DNA from: an uncultured Duncaniella sp.
GTDB lineage: Bacteria; Bacteroidota; Bacteroidia; Bacteroidales; Muribaculaceae
DNA length: 64,000 nt
Direction: 5' to 3'
Assembly: GCA_958352885.1 (NCBI GenBank)
Contig: CATWQI010000007.1
Coordinates: 140,316 to 204,315 of the forward strand
Numbering within the stretch: position 1 is the first letter of the stretch; each line of letters begins with the position of its first letter. The position numbers and the translations under genes are program-made. This document shows positions 17,890 through 28,071 of this stretch, one piece after another. Below the pieces are notes generated by a model. The model ran no database searches and was not told the origin of the DNA. It worked only from the letters and a program-made list of their open reading frames with translations.

Positions 17890-19404
17890 TCAGACAATTC
17901 CGCCAACCATTATGGCTTTGAGCGGCACTGCCGGGCATACATTCTGACAGGCACCGCAGCCGACGCATCTGTCAGAGTCGACCGCAGGATAAGGTCCGTG
18001 ACCCGCACCGTCCGGTATCTGCATTGTGATTGCCCCTGCCGGACATTTCCGGCTGCAACGGCCACAATGTTCACCATCGGCATACGAGATACACAAATCC
18101 CGGTCCACATGGGCAAGCCCGATTGGGGTGGTATGTTTCTCTGCTACAGTGAGCGGGTGCAGCGCACCACTCGGACACAAGTTGGCGCATACCGTGCAGT
18201 CATACAGGCACCACGATGCATCAAAATCCATGACCGGATGGAGCGCACGCAACAATCCGTACTGGTCAACGGATGGGACAAGCACATTCTGAGGACACCG
18301 TGCCACACAAAGCCCGCAGGAGGTACAACGCTCCAGGAACTGGCGCCTCGACCGTACGCCCGGAGGGGTGACAGCCAACAGATGGCGCCCTGATTTCGCT
18401 CCCGACGACAGTGTGTCCACAGCTCCTGCCCGGTTCTTCACTTTCGCGGCAAGAGGAGCGGCAGCGGCAAGCAATGCGGTAATCATAAACGCACGCCTAC
18501 CGGAATCCATGCCCACAGCCCCGTCAGCCAGCGGGTTACGGGTACGCTGCATCAACGGTATGGACAATTGGTGCCGTGTATGCGTATAGTGTATAGCGTC
18601 ATTCGGGCACACTGTGAGACAATCAAAACACACCACACAGCGAGACATATCAACCACATGGTCAGTCAAGTCCACACATGATGATTTGCATATATACTCA
18701 CACTTCCGGCACTGGATGCACTTGTCGGTATTGATGTCGAAATGGAACACTGAATAACGGGACACATAGCTGAGCGTGGTCCCGACAGGACAAACCGTGT
18801 TGCAGAATATACGTCCGTTTCGGAAGGAGAGAACAGCAATTGCCGCCACAGACAACAGCGACACCGATATCCCAAGAGCCGAAGCAACGGCGATCCTGAC
18901 AGCAGGAGCGCCCGAGACAGACGCATATAGATTCAGACTCCAGCCCCAGGCAGGACGCAGTATGTCAAGACAAAAACGCCCGTATATGCTGTAGGGGTCA
19001 AGAAGCGATGTCACTACGGATATGCCGAGGAATATTGACACGGCAACAACGAACAGTGAGATGTTACGTAGCTTGCGGCGCTCCGGATGAAAATGGTAAG
19101 CCCGCTTCCCGCTTATGAAATCGCCTATGCGTGGGATACGTGCGCAAATATCCTGAAACACACCGAGCGGACACACCAAGGAACAATAAACACGCCCGAA
19201 ACAAAGTGTCAATATAAGCCACACGATAAACGTGCCGAGCGAAAATGCCATTGCGGCAGGGAGAAACTGGATCCCGGCAAGCCATGAGGCTATCCTCGGA
19301 AATGTCATCCCATAGTCCACAAAAAGCCCTGTCAACAGGGAGATGCTGACCACTGCCAATATGATGCGTGCGACCCTCAATATGTGACAAGATTTGCGTT
19401 CCAT
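17890..19404 (-). CDS. NapH-like membrane polyferredoxin with multiple 4Fe-4S clusters
   Basis: Predicted membrane-bound electron-transfer protein of 504 residues. The N-terminal half has about five membrane helices with NapH/RdxA-type cysteine motifs (FGRVYCSLVCPLGVFQD and FCNTVCPVGTT). Two ferredoxin motifs follow (CIQCRKCEYICKSSC, CVVCFDCLTVCPNDAI), then a twin-arginine-like segment (SGRRAFMITALLAAAAPLA). A second cytoplasmic or periplasmic set comes last: CTSCGLCVARCP, CTVCANLCP, CGRCSRKCP, CVGCGACQNVCP. It looks like a NapH-like and a NapG-like protein in one chain. No terminal reductase is nearby, so the electron acceptor is unknown. The -7 element at 19412-19419 would put the transcript start almost at the ATG. 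Confidence 0.8.
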   Translation of the reverse strand: MERKSCHILRVARIILAVVSISLLTGLFVDYGMTFPRIASWLAGIQFLPAAMAFSLGTFIVWLILTLCFGRVYCSLVCPLGVFQDICARIPRIGDFISGKRAYHFHPERRKLRNISLFVVAVSIFLGISVVTSLLDPYSIYGRFCLDILRPAWGWSLNLYASVSGAPAVRIAVASALGISVSLLSVAAIAVLSFRNGRIFCNTVCPVGTTLSYVSRYSVFHFDINTDKCIQCRKCEYICKSSCVDLTDHVVDMSRCVVCFDCLTVCPNDAIHYTHTRHQLSIPLMQRTRNPLADGAVGMDSGRRAFMITALLAAAAPLAAKVKNRAGAVDTLSSGAKSGRHLLAVTPPGVRSRRQFLERCTSCGLCVARCPQNVLVPSVDQYGLLRALHPVMDFDASWCLYDCTVCANLCPSGALHPLTVAEKHTTPIGLAHVDRDLCISYADGEHCGRCSRKCPAGAITMQIPDGAGHGPYPAVDSDRCVGCGACQNVCPAVPLKAIMVGGIV

Positions 19405-19411
19405 ATCAGTG

Positions 19412-19419
19412 CAAAGTTA
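19412..19419 (-). promoter_or_regulatory. Possible -7 promoter element for the polyferredoxin gene
   Basis: TAACTTTG on the minus strand, ending 8 bases before the ATG at 19404. A TTG-like -33 is present only at a longer spacing (22 bases). If used, the mRNA would have almost no leader. Confidence 0.4.
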
Positions 19420-19455
19420 ACAAATAATTGTCAAACCCGCACAAAGGAATGTCCG

Positions 19456-19932
19456 TTAATTACGCACCAGGGTCGCCACAGCCTGCGCTGCAATCCCCTC
19501 GCCTCGTCCTTCAAAACCGAGATGCTCGGTGGTGGTGGCCTTTACCGAAACACAGTCGGCATCAAGCCCTAAATCGGACGCCACATTCATAATCATAGCC
19601 GGAATGAAGTCCAGCAGTTTCGGACGCTGGGCTATGATAGTCACATCGACATTGTTTACAGAGTATCCCTTAGCACGCACGATATCAACCACTTTACGGA
19701 GCAGAACACGGGAATCAGCGCCCGAATATGCGGCATCCGTGTCAGGGAAATGGTATCCTATGTCACGCATCGCAGCCGCTCCGAGTATGGCATCGGACAA
19801 CGCATGGAGCGCCACATCCGCATCACTGTGCCCAAGCAGCCCCTTTTCATACGGCACAGTCACCCCGCACAATATCAGTTTCCTATCCTCCACAAGCTTG
19901 TGGACATCATAACCCATTCCTATTCGTATCAT
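19456..19932 (-). CDS. ispF: 2-C-methyl-D-erythritol 2,4-cyclodiphosphate synthase
   Basis: Non-mevalonate isoprenoid pathway enzyme. 158 residues, standard length. Zinc ligands are seen in GMGYDVHKL (Asp, His) and GHSDADVALHALSDAILGAA (His), and the C-terminal TTTEHLGFEGRGEGIAAQA binds the cytidine nucleotide. It follows porV by 52 bases on the same strand. Confidence 0.96.
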   Translation of the reverse strand: MIRIGMGYDVHKLVEDRKLILCGVTVPYEKGLLGHSDADVALHALSDAILGAAAMRDIGYHFPDTDAAYSGADSRVLLRKVVDIVRAKGYSVNNVDVTIIAQRPKLLDFIPAMIMNVASDLGLDADCVSVKATTTEHLGFEGRGEGIAAQAVATLVRN

Positions 19933-19984
19933 AATATGTCAAATTTCCTTTTTTAATGCTCGTATATCAACCACCGGTATATTA

Positions 19985-21181
19985 CTACTTACCGAAAATC
20001 TCCTTAAGGCCGTCCATGTCAAACGTCAGCGTGAAACGCAGCGTCTGGTCGAGGGGGGATGTCTGCGCGGTGGCAAGCATGTATGAGGCATCAAGCCTCA
20101 GCACATTCAGGGCAAACCCCGCACCTACGGCAAAATACTGAAGATTACCCTTGTCAGGATTCTGGTAATAATAGCCTCCACGGAGGAAAAACTGCTGATT
20201 GTAATTATATTCGGCACCTATCGCCAGCGCTATCTCGCGAAGCTCCTCCTTGAATCCACCCGGAGCATCGCTGAACGACTTGAATATCCCAGTGACAGGC
20301 GACATATCCTGCCAGTTACGATAGGCTTTCACATATTCAAGTTCGCCATCGGTGCCCTCAGCGTAATCCACCCGGCGAGGCATTGTCGGGACAAGAAGTT
20401 TGTTTAAATCCAGATTCAGAGACAGGTTGTGATAATCGGCAAGAGGGAATGTGAAAGAGGTGCCCAGACGTAGATTTGTCGGGAGAAACGCAGGATTTTC
20501 GCCATGATTATAGGACACCTTAGTACCAATATTGGATATATCCCACCCCCACGACCACTGACACTCGCTGCGTCCGACAATCGGGTATGTGGTGTAATAG
20601 CCGGAGATATCAGCCGAAAATGCGGAGGCACCGGTCGAACGGTCACCTACGTAGCTGTCGCTGAAGCCGAGGTCACTGTATATATAGCGGAACACTATAC
20701 CCATGGAATACTTCTCGGAGAGCTTGCGTGAATATCCGATGTCAACCGACATCTCATACGGATTCAGGGACTGCCCACCGCCTTCGCCAACAGGCGTCGT
20801 GACCACTTCGCCAAGCGAGAAATACCGTAGAGAGGCTGATAGCGCCTGATTATCCTCATGGCCCACTTTCCAATACCCAGACACATTGGCAAGGAAAATA
20901 TCATCAACAAGCTTGCGAAGCCAAGGCGTGTAACTCACCCCTACCGCTCCCTTGCTATAAGCAAAGGCATATTTCGAAGGATTCCAGAACTGGCTGTTTA
21001 CATCCGGGTCAGTAGCGGCGCCTATGTCGCCCATCGCAGCACCTCGAGCGTCAGGCGCAATGCCGAGCGATGTAACGCCAGTCTGAACCGGGTTAAATTC
21101 ATCTTTGCCATCAGCTAAGACACTGACGGAAGAGACGCCCCCCAGAAGAAGCATGAGTGATATGCGGTAAATGGAATTCAT
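19985..21181 (-). CDS. porV: PorV-type outer-membrane protein of the type IX secretion system
   Basis: PorV (LptO) is an outer-membrane beta-barrel shuttle that delivers substrates of the type IX system to the attachment complex. The product of 398 residues starts at the ATG at 21181, where a signal peptide (MNSIYRISLMLLLGGVSSVSVLA) begins. A frame upstream to 21313 is open but lacks signal-peptide character. After the signal comes TGVTSLGIAPDARGAAMGD with the early ATDPDVNSQFWNPSKYA stretch typical of PorV, then alternating beta-strand patterns up to a terminal LDQTLRFTLTFDM strand. No other secretion-system genes are in the window. Confidence 0.85.
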   Translation of the reverse strand: MNSIYRISLMLLLGGVSSVSVLADGKDEFNPVQTGVTSLGIAPDARGAAMGDIGAATDPDVNSQFWNPSKYAFAYSKGAVGVSYTPWLRKLVDDIFLANVSGYWKVGHEDNQALSASLRYFSLGEVVTTPVGEGGGQSLNPYEMSVDIGYSRKLSEKYSMGIVFRYIYSDLGFSDSYVGDRSTGASAFSADISGYYTTYPIVGRSECQWSWGWDISNIGTKVSYNHGENPAFLPTNLRLGTSFTFPLADYHNLSLNLDLNKLLVPTMPRRVDYAEGTDGELEYVKAYRNWQDMSPVTGIFKSFSDAPGGFKEELREIALAIGAEYNYNQQFFLRGGYYYQNPDKGNLQYFAVGAGFALNVLRLDASYMLATAQTSPLDQTLRFTLTFDMDGLKEIFGK

Positions 21182-21354
21182 CAAATCGAATTTAGATTGT
21201 ATACATAATTTATAACTTAGAAACATAATAAATATTGTACCGGGATGCGAGAAGCTGCCGCAGGCAGACCTTCCGATCGGAATATCACTATTTTTAGGTA
21301 TTTGAATTTTCATTTATATTGTCGAAATTTGCAGTTAAATTTCATCAAACCGTC

Positions 21355-23763
21355 ATGACAAGACTTTCACAACTTTCCACCGGCGATAAGGCGGTAGTAG
21401 TCAAAATATTAGGTCACGGCGCCTTTCGGAAGCGCATGATAGAGATGGGCTTCGTGAAAGGGCGCGAAATCAAAGTCCTTATGGCTGCTCCGCTCAAGGA
21501 CCCAATAAAATACCAGATAATGGGCTACGAGGTGTCACTCCGAAGGGCTGAAGCCGAACTCGTGGAAGTGATACAGGTTAATGACGGAGACGAAAACAGA
21601 ATCCTGACGAACCATACCAATGTGATAGACTGCGAGAATCCGCCGGTATGCCTTCACGAGGCGCACCGCCGTATAATCAATGTCGCGCTGATAGGCAACC
21701 CTAACTGCGGAAAGACTTCCCTGTTCAATATCGCTTCAGGCGCACGCGAGCATGTGGGCAATTACAGCGGTGTGACCGTTGATGCGAAAAAAGGCAAATT
21801 CAAGCACAAAGGCTACACATTCAATATTGTAGACCTTCCGGGCACATATTCACTTGCCTCATATTCACCGGAGGAGTTGTATGTGCGCCGCTATCTGAAG
21901 GACGAGACTCCGGACGTAATAATTAATGTGGTTGACGGTTCTAATCTCGAACGCAATCTATATCTCACCACCGAGCTTATAGACATGGACCGGAGTATGG
22001 TTATAGCGCTCAACATGTATGACGAGATTGAACAGGCGGGTACAAAACTCGACTATGAAACTCTCGGCAAGATGATAGGTGTACCGATTGTCCCCACCAC
22101 CGCTAAAACAGGCAAGGGAATCGAGACGCTATTTGACACGGTGATAGAAGTCTACGAAGGCACAGAGCACTCGGTACGCCACATACATATCAATCTTGGC
22201 AATGACCTTGAAAAGTCACTTACCGACATCAAGGACACGCTGAAAGCCGACCCTCACATAGGTAAGCATTTCTCACCGCGTTATCTTGCCATCAAGCTTC
22301 TGGAAAAAGATTCTGAAGTGGAGGGGCTTATAAGGGAATTACCTGACGCTCAACACATACTGGACCTACGCGACCAGCAACTTGCCAAATTCAGCCAATT
22401 GCATCCGGATGAAGATGTGACAGCAGCCATAGCCAACGAAAAGTATGGCTTCATCGCAGGTGCCTTAGCTGAAACTATGGTGAAAGAAAAAATATCGGAC
22501 ATTAATTCCACCCATATTCTTGACACAATAGTCACCAACCGACTGTTCGGATTTCCGATATTCCTTGCCATAATGAGCTTCATATTCTGGGCGACATTCG
22601 AAATTGGCTCCTACCCTATGGAATGGATAGAAAACCTGGTTGGGTGGCTTGGCGAGATGGTGAAAGAACACATGCCTGACGGCGTGCTGAAGGATCTCAT
22701 CGCCGACGGTATAATCGGCGGAGTAGGAGGAGTGATTGTATTCCTTCCGAATATTTTGATTCTGTACCTTTGCATATCATTCATGGAGGACTCGGGATAC
22801 ATGGCCAGGGCAGCTTTCATTATGGATAAAGTAATGCACAGGCTCGGACTGCACGGCAAATCATTCATACCTCTGGTCATGGGATTCGGCTGCACTGTCC
22901 CATCCATCATGGCTTCGCGCTCTATCGAGAGCCGCTCAAGCCGTATAATCACAATACTTATAAACCCGTTTATAAGCTGCTCGGCACGACTGCCGATATA
23001 CGTGCTGCTAATCGGCACATTTTTCCCGAATCACGCCACACTCGTGTTCATGTGCATATACCTGTTCGGCATACTCGTGGCAGCGCTGACAGCCAGACTA
23101 CTGCGTAAATTCTATTTCGGCGAGGATGTGACTCCGTTTGTGATGGAGCTCCCCCCCTACCGTATCCCGACTATGAAGGCGACATTACGCCACATGTGGG
23201 GCAAAGGGGAACAATACCTGAAAAAGATGGGAGGGATAATCCTTTTCGCAAGCATAATCGTGTGGGCTCTTAATTATTACCCGACACACGACGAGGACTC
23301 GACAGCCATCACTGCCGACGGCATAAGCGTAGTTGACGATTCGGAGATTGACTTTGACAATGACAGCTATCTCGAGATGATGGGCAAGGCAATAAACCCG
23401 GTCATGGAGCCCATCGGATTCCACTGGCGCGCATCGGTAGCCGCACTGGCGGGCGTGCCCGCCAAGGAGATTGTGGTATCCACTCTCGGCGTGCTTTACA
23501 CAGGTGACGAAGAGGCATCGGAACAGACCTTGTCAAGCCGTCTGACCGCACCTAATCCAGCCACCGGCAAGCCAGACTTCACGGCTGCAGCGGCACTGAG
23601 CTTCATGGTGTTCATATTGCTGTATTGCCCGTGCATAGCCACGGTAACGGCAATAGTCAAGGAGACCGGCAACCCTCGCTACGGTCTGTTCTCAGTGCTC
23701 TACAACACCCTCGTGGCATGGATATTCGCATTCATCGTATACCAGGTCGCATTGCTGTTATAG
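21355..23763 (+). CDS. feoB: Ferrous iron transporter, FeoA-FeoB fusion
   Basis: Inner-membrane ferrous iron uptake protein with a fused FeoA-like SH3 domain (residues 1-75, LSTGDKAVVVKILG). The G domain follows (about 105-270, GNPNCGKTSLFN as P-loop, DLPGTYSL as switch II). The membrane part has two gate motifs, SCSARLPIYV and CPCIATVTAIVKETGN. The 802 residues from the ATG at 21355 suit the fusion; an upstream TTG at 21319 is the only alternative. It diverges from porV. The FeoA-FeoB fusion is usual in Bacteroidota. Confidence 0.95.
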   Translation: MTRLSQLSTGDKAVVVKILGHGAFRKRMIEMGFVKGREIKVLMAAPLKDPIKYQIMGYEVSLRRAEAELVEVIQVNDGDENRILTNHTNVIDCENPPVCLHEAHRRIINVALIGNPNCGKTSLFNIASGAREHVGNYSGVTVDAKKGKFKHKGYTFNIVDLPGTYSLASYSPEELYVRRYLKDETPDVIINVVDGSNLERNLYLTTELIDMDRSMVIALNMYDEIEQAGTKLDYETLGKMIGVPIVPTTAKTGKGIETLFDTVIEVYEGTEHSVRHIHINLGNDLEKSLTDIKDTLKADPHIGKHFSPRYLAIKLLEKDSEVEGLIRELPDAQHILDLRDQQLAKFSQLHPDEDVTAAIANEKYGFIAGALAETMVKEKISDINSTHILDTIVTNRLFGFPIFLAIMSFIFWATFEIGSYPMEWIENLVGWLGEMVKEHMPDGVLKDLIADGIIGGVGGVIVFLPNILILYLCISFMEDSGYMARAAFIMDKVMHRLGLHGKSFIPLVMGFGCTVPSIMASRSIESRSSRIITILINPFISCSARLPIYVLLIGTFFPNHATLVFMCIYLFGILVAALTARLLRKFYFGEDVTPFVMELPPYRIPTMKATLRHMWGKGEQYLKKMGGIILFASIIVWALNYYPTHDEDSTAITADGISVVDDSEIDFDNDSYLEMMGKAINPVMEPIGFHWRASVAALAGVPAKEIVVSTLGVLYTGDEEASEQTLSSRLTAPNPATGKPDFTAAAALSFMVFILLYCPCIATVTAIVKETGNPRYGLFSVLYNTLVAWIFAFIVYQVALLL

Positions 23764-23781
23764 AAATTATTGCTACCTTTG
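23752..23781 (+). promoter_or_regulatory. Promoter for the LolC/E-type permease gene, inside the end of feoB
   Basis: TTG (23752-23754), exactly 19 bases, TACCTTTG (23774-23781). The -33 part lies within the last codons of feoB. Expected transcript start near 23788 rules out an earlier in-frame start at 23770 and supports the ATG at 23809. Confidence 0.7.
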
Positions 23782-23808
23782 CAGCATAGTCACAATGCCG
23801 CAATTACG

Positions 23809-25059
23809 ATGTCACTACCCTATTTCTTAGCCAAGCGCATATCTCTGAGTTCCTCCTCCGGGGAATCACGGTCAGGCATAGTCATTGCCGTGACAGGCAT
23901 AGCATTGTCAATGACAGTGATGCTTGTATCAATCGCCGTAATGATGGGCTTCAAGCATGAAATAAGGCAAAAAGTAATGGGATTCGACGCCCAGCTCACA
24001 ATATCTCCGCTGGAATCAAAGGACAGGCAGGGGGTACCTCTGATTGAAATCGACAGTGTGAAGGCTGCCGCCGGCACCCTACCAGCCGGCGCGTCAGCAA
24101 CCCTCACCATACGCCAGCCTGCCATAATAAAGACGCCACAGAATTTCGCAGGGGCGGTAATCAAGGGTATGGATAAGGATTTTGACTGGAAATTTATCCG
24201 GGAGAATCTCGTGGAGGGTATCGTACCCGACTACAAATCCGACTCCACCCTCTACCATATCGTGATATCACATGCCATCGCATCAAGCCTCGACCTGGAG
24301 CTTGGTGACAAAGTGGACGCATATTTTCTCGGCAATAACGCTTCATACCGGACACGCCGGCTAAAAATAGCAGGAATCTATGACACTCATTTCAGTGAAT
24401 ATGACAAACATTTCATATTCTCCAGCCTGGGGATGCTTCAGCAGCTCGGCAATCTGAGTGAAAATCAGGGAACCGTACTTGAAATATCCGGATTGAGTGA
24501 CGATGAAGAGATTGAACGCACCAGAGGCACACTTGTTGAAAAACTGTACGAGGAATTATACTCAGGCAGTACCGGACGATTATATTCTGTCGGCAGCATC
24601 CATGAATCAGCGGCGATGTACTTCAACTGGCTTGCGCTACTTGACACAAACGTGGTGGTGATACTTGTCCTTATGGCACTGCTGGGGATGCTGACCCTGG
24701 TATCCTCGCTGTTCATACTCGTGCTGCGGCGTGTGACTATGATCGGGATATTGAAAGCACTCGGAGCCACAGACCGACAGATAAGAACCTCATTCGTGAT
24801 TCTAACATTCCGGATACTGTTGGGAGGACTTTTGGCGGGAAATGCGATAGGGCTCGCGCTCATAGCCTTGCAGGAGCATCTCAAAGTACTGCCGCTCAAT
24901 CCGGAAGCTTATTATCTCGACCACGTGCCGGTGATGATAAATCTCCCCTCCGTGGTGATACTCAACGCAGCGGTGATACTATTGGCATTCCTGACACTGC
25001 TCCTCCCGTCAGCGATAATAACCACCATACCGCCGTCGAGAGCCATAAATTATGACTGA
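23809..25059 (+). CDS. LolC/LolE-type ABC transporter permease
   Basis: 416 residues with the N-terminal FLAKRISLSSSSGESRSG stretch and first membrane helix of lipoprotein-releasing permeases. A large periplasmic MacB-like core follows (about 45-270), then three C-terminal helices of an FtsX domain (LVSSLFILVLRRVTMIGILK and GLLAGNAIGLALIALQ). It probably takes part in lipoprotein release or related envelope transport. The ATP-binding partner is not in the window. It has its own promoter overlapping the feoB end. Confidence 0.85.
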   Translation: MSLPYFLAKRISLSSSSGESRSGIVIAVTGIALSMTVMLVSIAVMMGFKHEIRQKVMGFDAQLTISPLESKDRQGVPLIEIDSVKAAAGTLPAGASATLTIRQPAIIKTPQNFAGAVIKGMDKDFDWKFIRENLVEGIVPDYKSDSTLYHIVISHAIASSLDLELGDKVDAYFLGNNASYRTRRLKIAGIYDTHFSEYDKHFIFSSLGMLQQLGNLSENQGTVLEISGLSDDEEIERTRGTLVEKLYEELYSGSTGRLYSVGSIHESAAMYFNWLALLDTNVVVILVLMALLGMLTLVSSLFILVLRRVTMIGILKALGATDRQIRTSFVILTFRILLGGLLAGNAIGLALIALQEHLKVLPLNPEAYYLDHVPVMINLPSVVILNAAVILLAFLTLLLPSAIITTIPPSRAINYD

Positions 25060-25127
25060 TAGATTGATTTAAATCTACAATCGTTAATATAATCAAGCAT
25101 AAAAATCATAAAAGTTGGATAAAAGGC

Positions 25128-25158
25128 TTGATTTGGCTGAAAAAATATATTAACTTTG
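25128..25158 (+). promoter_or_regulatory. Promoter for ppdK
   Basis: TTG (25128-25130), 20 bases, TAACTTTG (25151-25158). Expected start near 25165 gives a leader of about 110 bases ahead of the ATG at 25275. No riboswitch fold was recognised in it. Confidence 0.65.
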
Positions 25159-25274
25159 CAAATTATGACACGAGTGCAAATATCGTGAAATAGTCATTAG
25201 TTAACCTTCAGGAATCTAAATTCGGACAGAATAGACTAAACAAACTCAATTATAATATCAATATCTAATCACAA

Positions 25275-27989
25275 ATGAAAAGAGTTTATACATTTGGAGA
25301 TGGAAAAGCCGAGGGAAATGCCTCAATGCGCAATCTCCTCGGTGGCAAAGGTGCTAACCTTGCCGAAATGAACCTTCTCGGTATGCCTGTTCCTCCCGGC
25401 TTCACTATCACTACTGAAGTCTGCACAGAATATACCCAGTATGGTCGCAACGAAGTAGTGAAGAATCTCACAAAAGAAGTAGAGGCTGCGATAGCCCATG
25501 TCGAGACTCTCACAGGAACTAAGTTCAACGACCCGTCAAACCCCCTTCTGGTTTCCGTACGTTCAGGCGCACGCGCATCTATGCCCGGTATGATGGACAC
25601 CGTCCTCAACCTGGGTATGAACGACGCCACAGTCGAGTCTCTCGCCAACAAGAGCGGCAATCCCCGCTTCGCATGGGACAGCTACCGCCGTTTCGTGCAG
25701 ATGTACGGTGACGTTGTGCTCGGCATGAAACCGAAGAGCAAAACAGACATCGATCCCTTTGAAGAAATCATGGATAAGGTCAAAGAGGAAAAAGGCGTTA
25801 AGCTTGACACCGAGCTCGACGTTGACGACCTCAAGAACCTCGTCAAGCTCTTCAAGGCAGCTGTAAAGGAATGCACCGGCAAGGACTTCCCCGATGATGC
25901 CTGGGAACAGCTCTGGGGTGGTATCTGCGCTGTATTCGACAGCTGGATGAACGAGCGCGCTATCCTTTACCGCCGCATGAACCAAATCCCCGAAGAATGG
26001 GGTACCGCCGTCAACGTACAGGCTATGGTTTACGGTAACATGGGTGACAATTCCGCTACCGGTGTGGCATTCAGCCGTGACGCCGCTACCGGTGAAAATA
26101 TGTTTAACGGCGAGTACCTCATCAACGCACAGGGCGAGGATGTGGTTGCCGGTATCCGTACTCCCCAGCAGATTACCATCGAGGGTTCACGCCGCTGGGC
26201 TGCCCTTCAGGGTATCAGCGAGGATGTACGTCGTGAAAAGTATCCTTCACTTGAGGAATCAATGCCTGACTGCGCTGCTGACCTCATCGCAATCGCAGGC
26301 AGACTTGAAGATTACTACAAGGATATGCAGGATATGGAATTCACCATCCAGGACGGCAAGCTCTGGATGCTCCAGACCCGTAACGGTAAGCGCACAGGCG
26401 CCGCTATGGTCAAGATAGCGATGGATCTGCTCCGCGCAGGTGAAATCGACGAGAAGACCACACTCCTCCGCATGGAGCCTCAGAAACTTGACGAGCTCCT
26501 TCACCCTGTATTTGACAAATCAGCCCTCAAGCGTGCCAATGTAGTTGCCAAGGGTCTTCCCGCATCTCCCGGTGCAGCCGCAGGTCAGATCGTATTCTCG
26601 GCTGAAGAAGCCGAAGCATGGTCAGAGAAGAAGCGCAAGGTGGTGCTCGTCCGCATCGAGACCTCTCCTGAGGACCTTCGCGGTATGGCGGTAGCTCAGG
26701 GTATCCTCACTATGCGTGGCGGTATGACTTCTCACGCAGCCGTTGTGGCCCGCGGTATGGGCAAGTGCTGTGTTTCAGGTGCAGGCGAAATTCGTGTCGA
26801 CTATGCAGCCAAGACTGTGGAAATGAGCGGCAAGGTATACAAGGAAGGTGACTGGATTTCACTCAACGGTTCTACCGGTGAGGTTTATGACGGTCAGGTT
26901 CCCACCACCGAACCCGAACTCGGTGGCGACTTCGGCGCAATCATGAATCTTGCAGCCAAGTATACAAAGACACTTGTACGTACTAACGCTGACACTCCCC
27001 GTGATGCCAAGCAGGCCCGCCACTTCGGAGCTCAGGGTATCGGTCTCTGCCGTACAGAGCACATGTTCTTTGAAGGCGACCGCATCAAGGCTGTACGTGA
27101 GATGATTCTTGCATCAGACGTAGATGGCCGTCGTCATGCTCTTGACAAACTTCTTCCCATGCAGCGTGGTGACTTTGAAGGCATCTTCGAAGCGATGGAC
27201 GGCTATGGAGTAACAATCCGTCTCCTCGATCCCCCGTTGCACGAATTTGTGCCCCATCAGACTGCCACCCAGAAGGAACTTGCAGCTGAAATGGGACTCA
27301 CACTCGAGGAAGTCAAGGCTAAGGTAGACTCTCTCGAAGAATTCAACCCGATGCTCGGTCACCGTGGCTGTCGTCTCGGTATCACATATCCCGAAATCAC
27401 AGAGATGCAGACCCGCGCCATCATTGAGGCTGCTCTCGCTGTCAAGGCTCGTGGCATCGATGTTCACCCCGAAATCATGATACCTCTGGTTGGTTCACTC
27501 AAGGAAATCCAGAACCAGGCTGACGTTATCAACATCACAGCTGCAAAGGTATTTGAAGAACAGGGACAGAGCGTACCTTACAAAGTAGGTACTATGATTG
27601 AGGTTCCCCGTGCTGCCCTGACTGCAAATGAAATCGCACAGGTTGCTGACTTCTTCTCATTCGGTACCAATGACCTTACCCAGATGACATTCGGCTTCTC
27701 TCGTGATGACGCGCCCAAGTTCCTCAAATTCTACAAGGAGCATGGCATCATCAAGACCGACCCCTTCGAAGTACTCGACCAGGAAGGTGTAGGCCAGCTT
27801 GTCAAGATGGGTGTGGAAAAGGGTCGTGCAACCAAGCCCGAACTCAAAGTAGGTATCTGCGGCGAACATGGCGGCGAACCCTCATCTGTTAAGTTCTGCG
27901 CCCGCCTCGGCATGAACTACGTATCTTGCTCACCCTACCGCGTGCCCATCGCCCGCGTAGCTGCGGCCCAGGCAGCGATAGAGGACTAA
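25275..27989 (+). CDS. ppdK: Pyruvate, phosphate dikinase
   Basis: Interconverts pyruvate, ATP and phosphate with phosphoenolpyruvate, AMP and pyrophosphate at the centre of carbon metabolism. 904 residues, full length. The N-terminal nucleotide-binding domain has GGKGANLAEM and SVRSGARASMPGMMDT. The phosphohistidine sits in GGMTSHAAVVARGMGK (about residue 490), and the C-terminal PEP/pyruvate barrel ends with GICGEHGGEP and CSPYRVPIARVAAAQA. Codon use is strikingly uniform (C-ending codons), as in highly expressed genes. A strong terminator follows. Confidence 0.97.
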   Translation: MKRVYTFGDGKAEGNASMRNLLGGKGANLAEMNLLGMPVPPGFTITTEVCTEYTQYGRNEVVKNLTKEVEAAIAHVETLTGTKFNDPSNPLLVSVRSGARASMPGMMDTVLNLGMNDATVESLANKSGNPRFAWDSYRRFVQMYGDVVLGMKPKSKTDIDPFEEIMDKVKEEKGVKLDTELDVDDLKNLVKLFKAAVKECTGKDFPDDAWEQLWGGICAVFDSWMNERAILYRRMNQIPEEWGTAVNVQAMVYGNMGDNSATGVAFSRDAATGENMFNGEYLINAQGEDVVAGIRTPQQITIEGSRRWAALQGISEDVRREKYPSLEESMPDCAADLIAIAGRLEDYYKDMQDMEFTIQDGKLWMLQTRNGKRTGAAMVKIAMDLLRAGEIDEKTTLLRMEPQKLDELLHPVFDKSALKRANVVAKGLPASPGAAAGQIVFSAEEAEAWSEKKRKVVLVRIETSPEDLRGMAVAQGILTMRGGMTSHAAVVARGMGKCCVSGAGEIRVDYAAKTVEMSGKVYKEGDWISLNGSTGEVYDGQVPTTEPELGGDFGAIMNLAAKYTKTLVRTNADTPRDAKQARHFGAQGIGLCRTEHMFFEGDRIKAVREMILASDVDGRRHALDKLLPMQRGDFEGIFEAMDGYGVTIRLLDPPLHEFVPHQTATQKELAAEMGLTLEEVKAKVDSLEEFNPMLGHRGCRLGITYPEITEMQTRAIIEAALAVKARGIDVHPEIMIPLVGSLKEIQNQADVINITAAKVFEEQGQSVPYKVGTMIEVPRAALTANEIAQVADFFSFGTNDLTQMTFGFSRDDAPKFLKFYKEHGIIKTDPFEVLDQEGVGQLVKMGVEKGRATKPELKVGICGEHGGEPSSVKFCARLGMNYVSCSPYRVPIARVAAAQAAIED

Positions 27990-28026
27990 TCCGATATAGT
28001 CTCTATCCGATAGACAATCAATAAAT

Positions 28027-28071
28027 TAGGCTGTAATGCTTCTGAAATCAGGACATTACAGCCTATTTTTT
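28027..28071 (+). terminator. Rho-independent terminator after ppdK
   Basis: Perfect 12-base inverted repeat TAGGCTGTAATG (28027-28038) and CATTACAGCCTA (28054-28065), 15-base loop, followed by six T. Confidence 0.85.
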
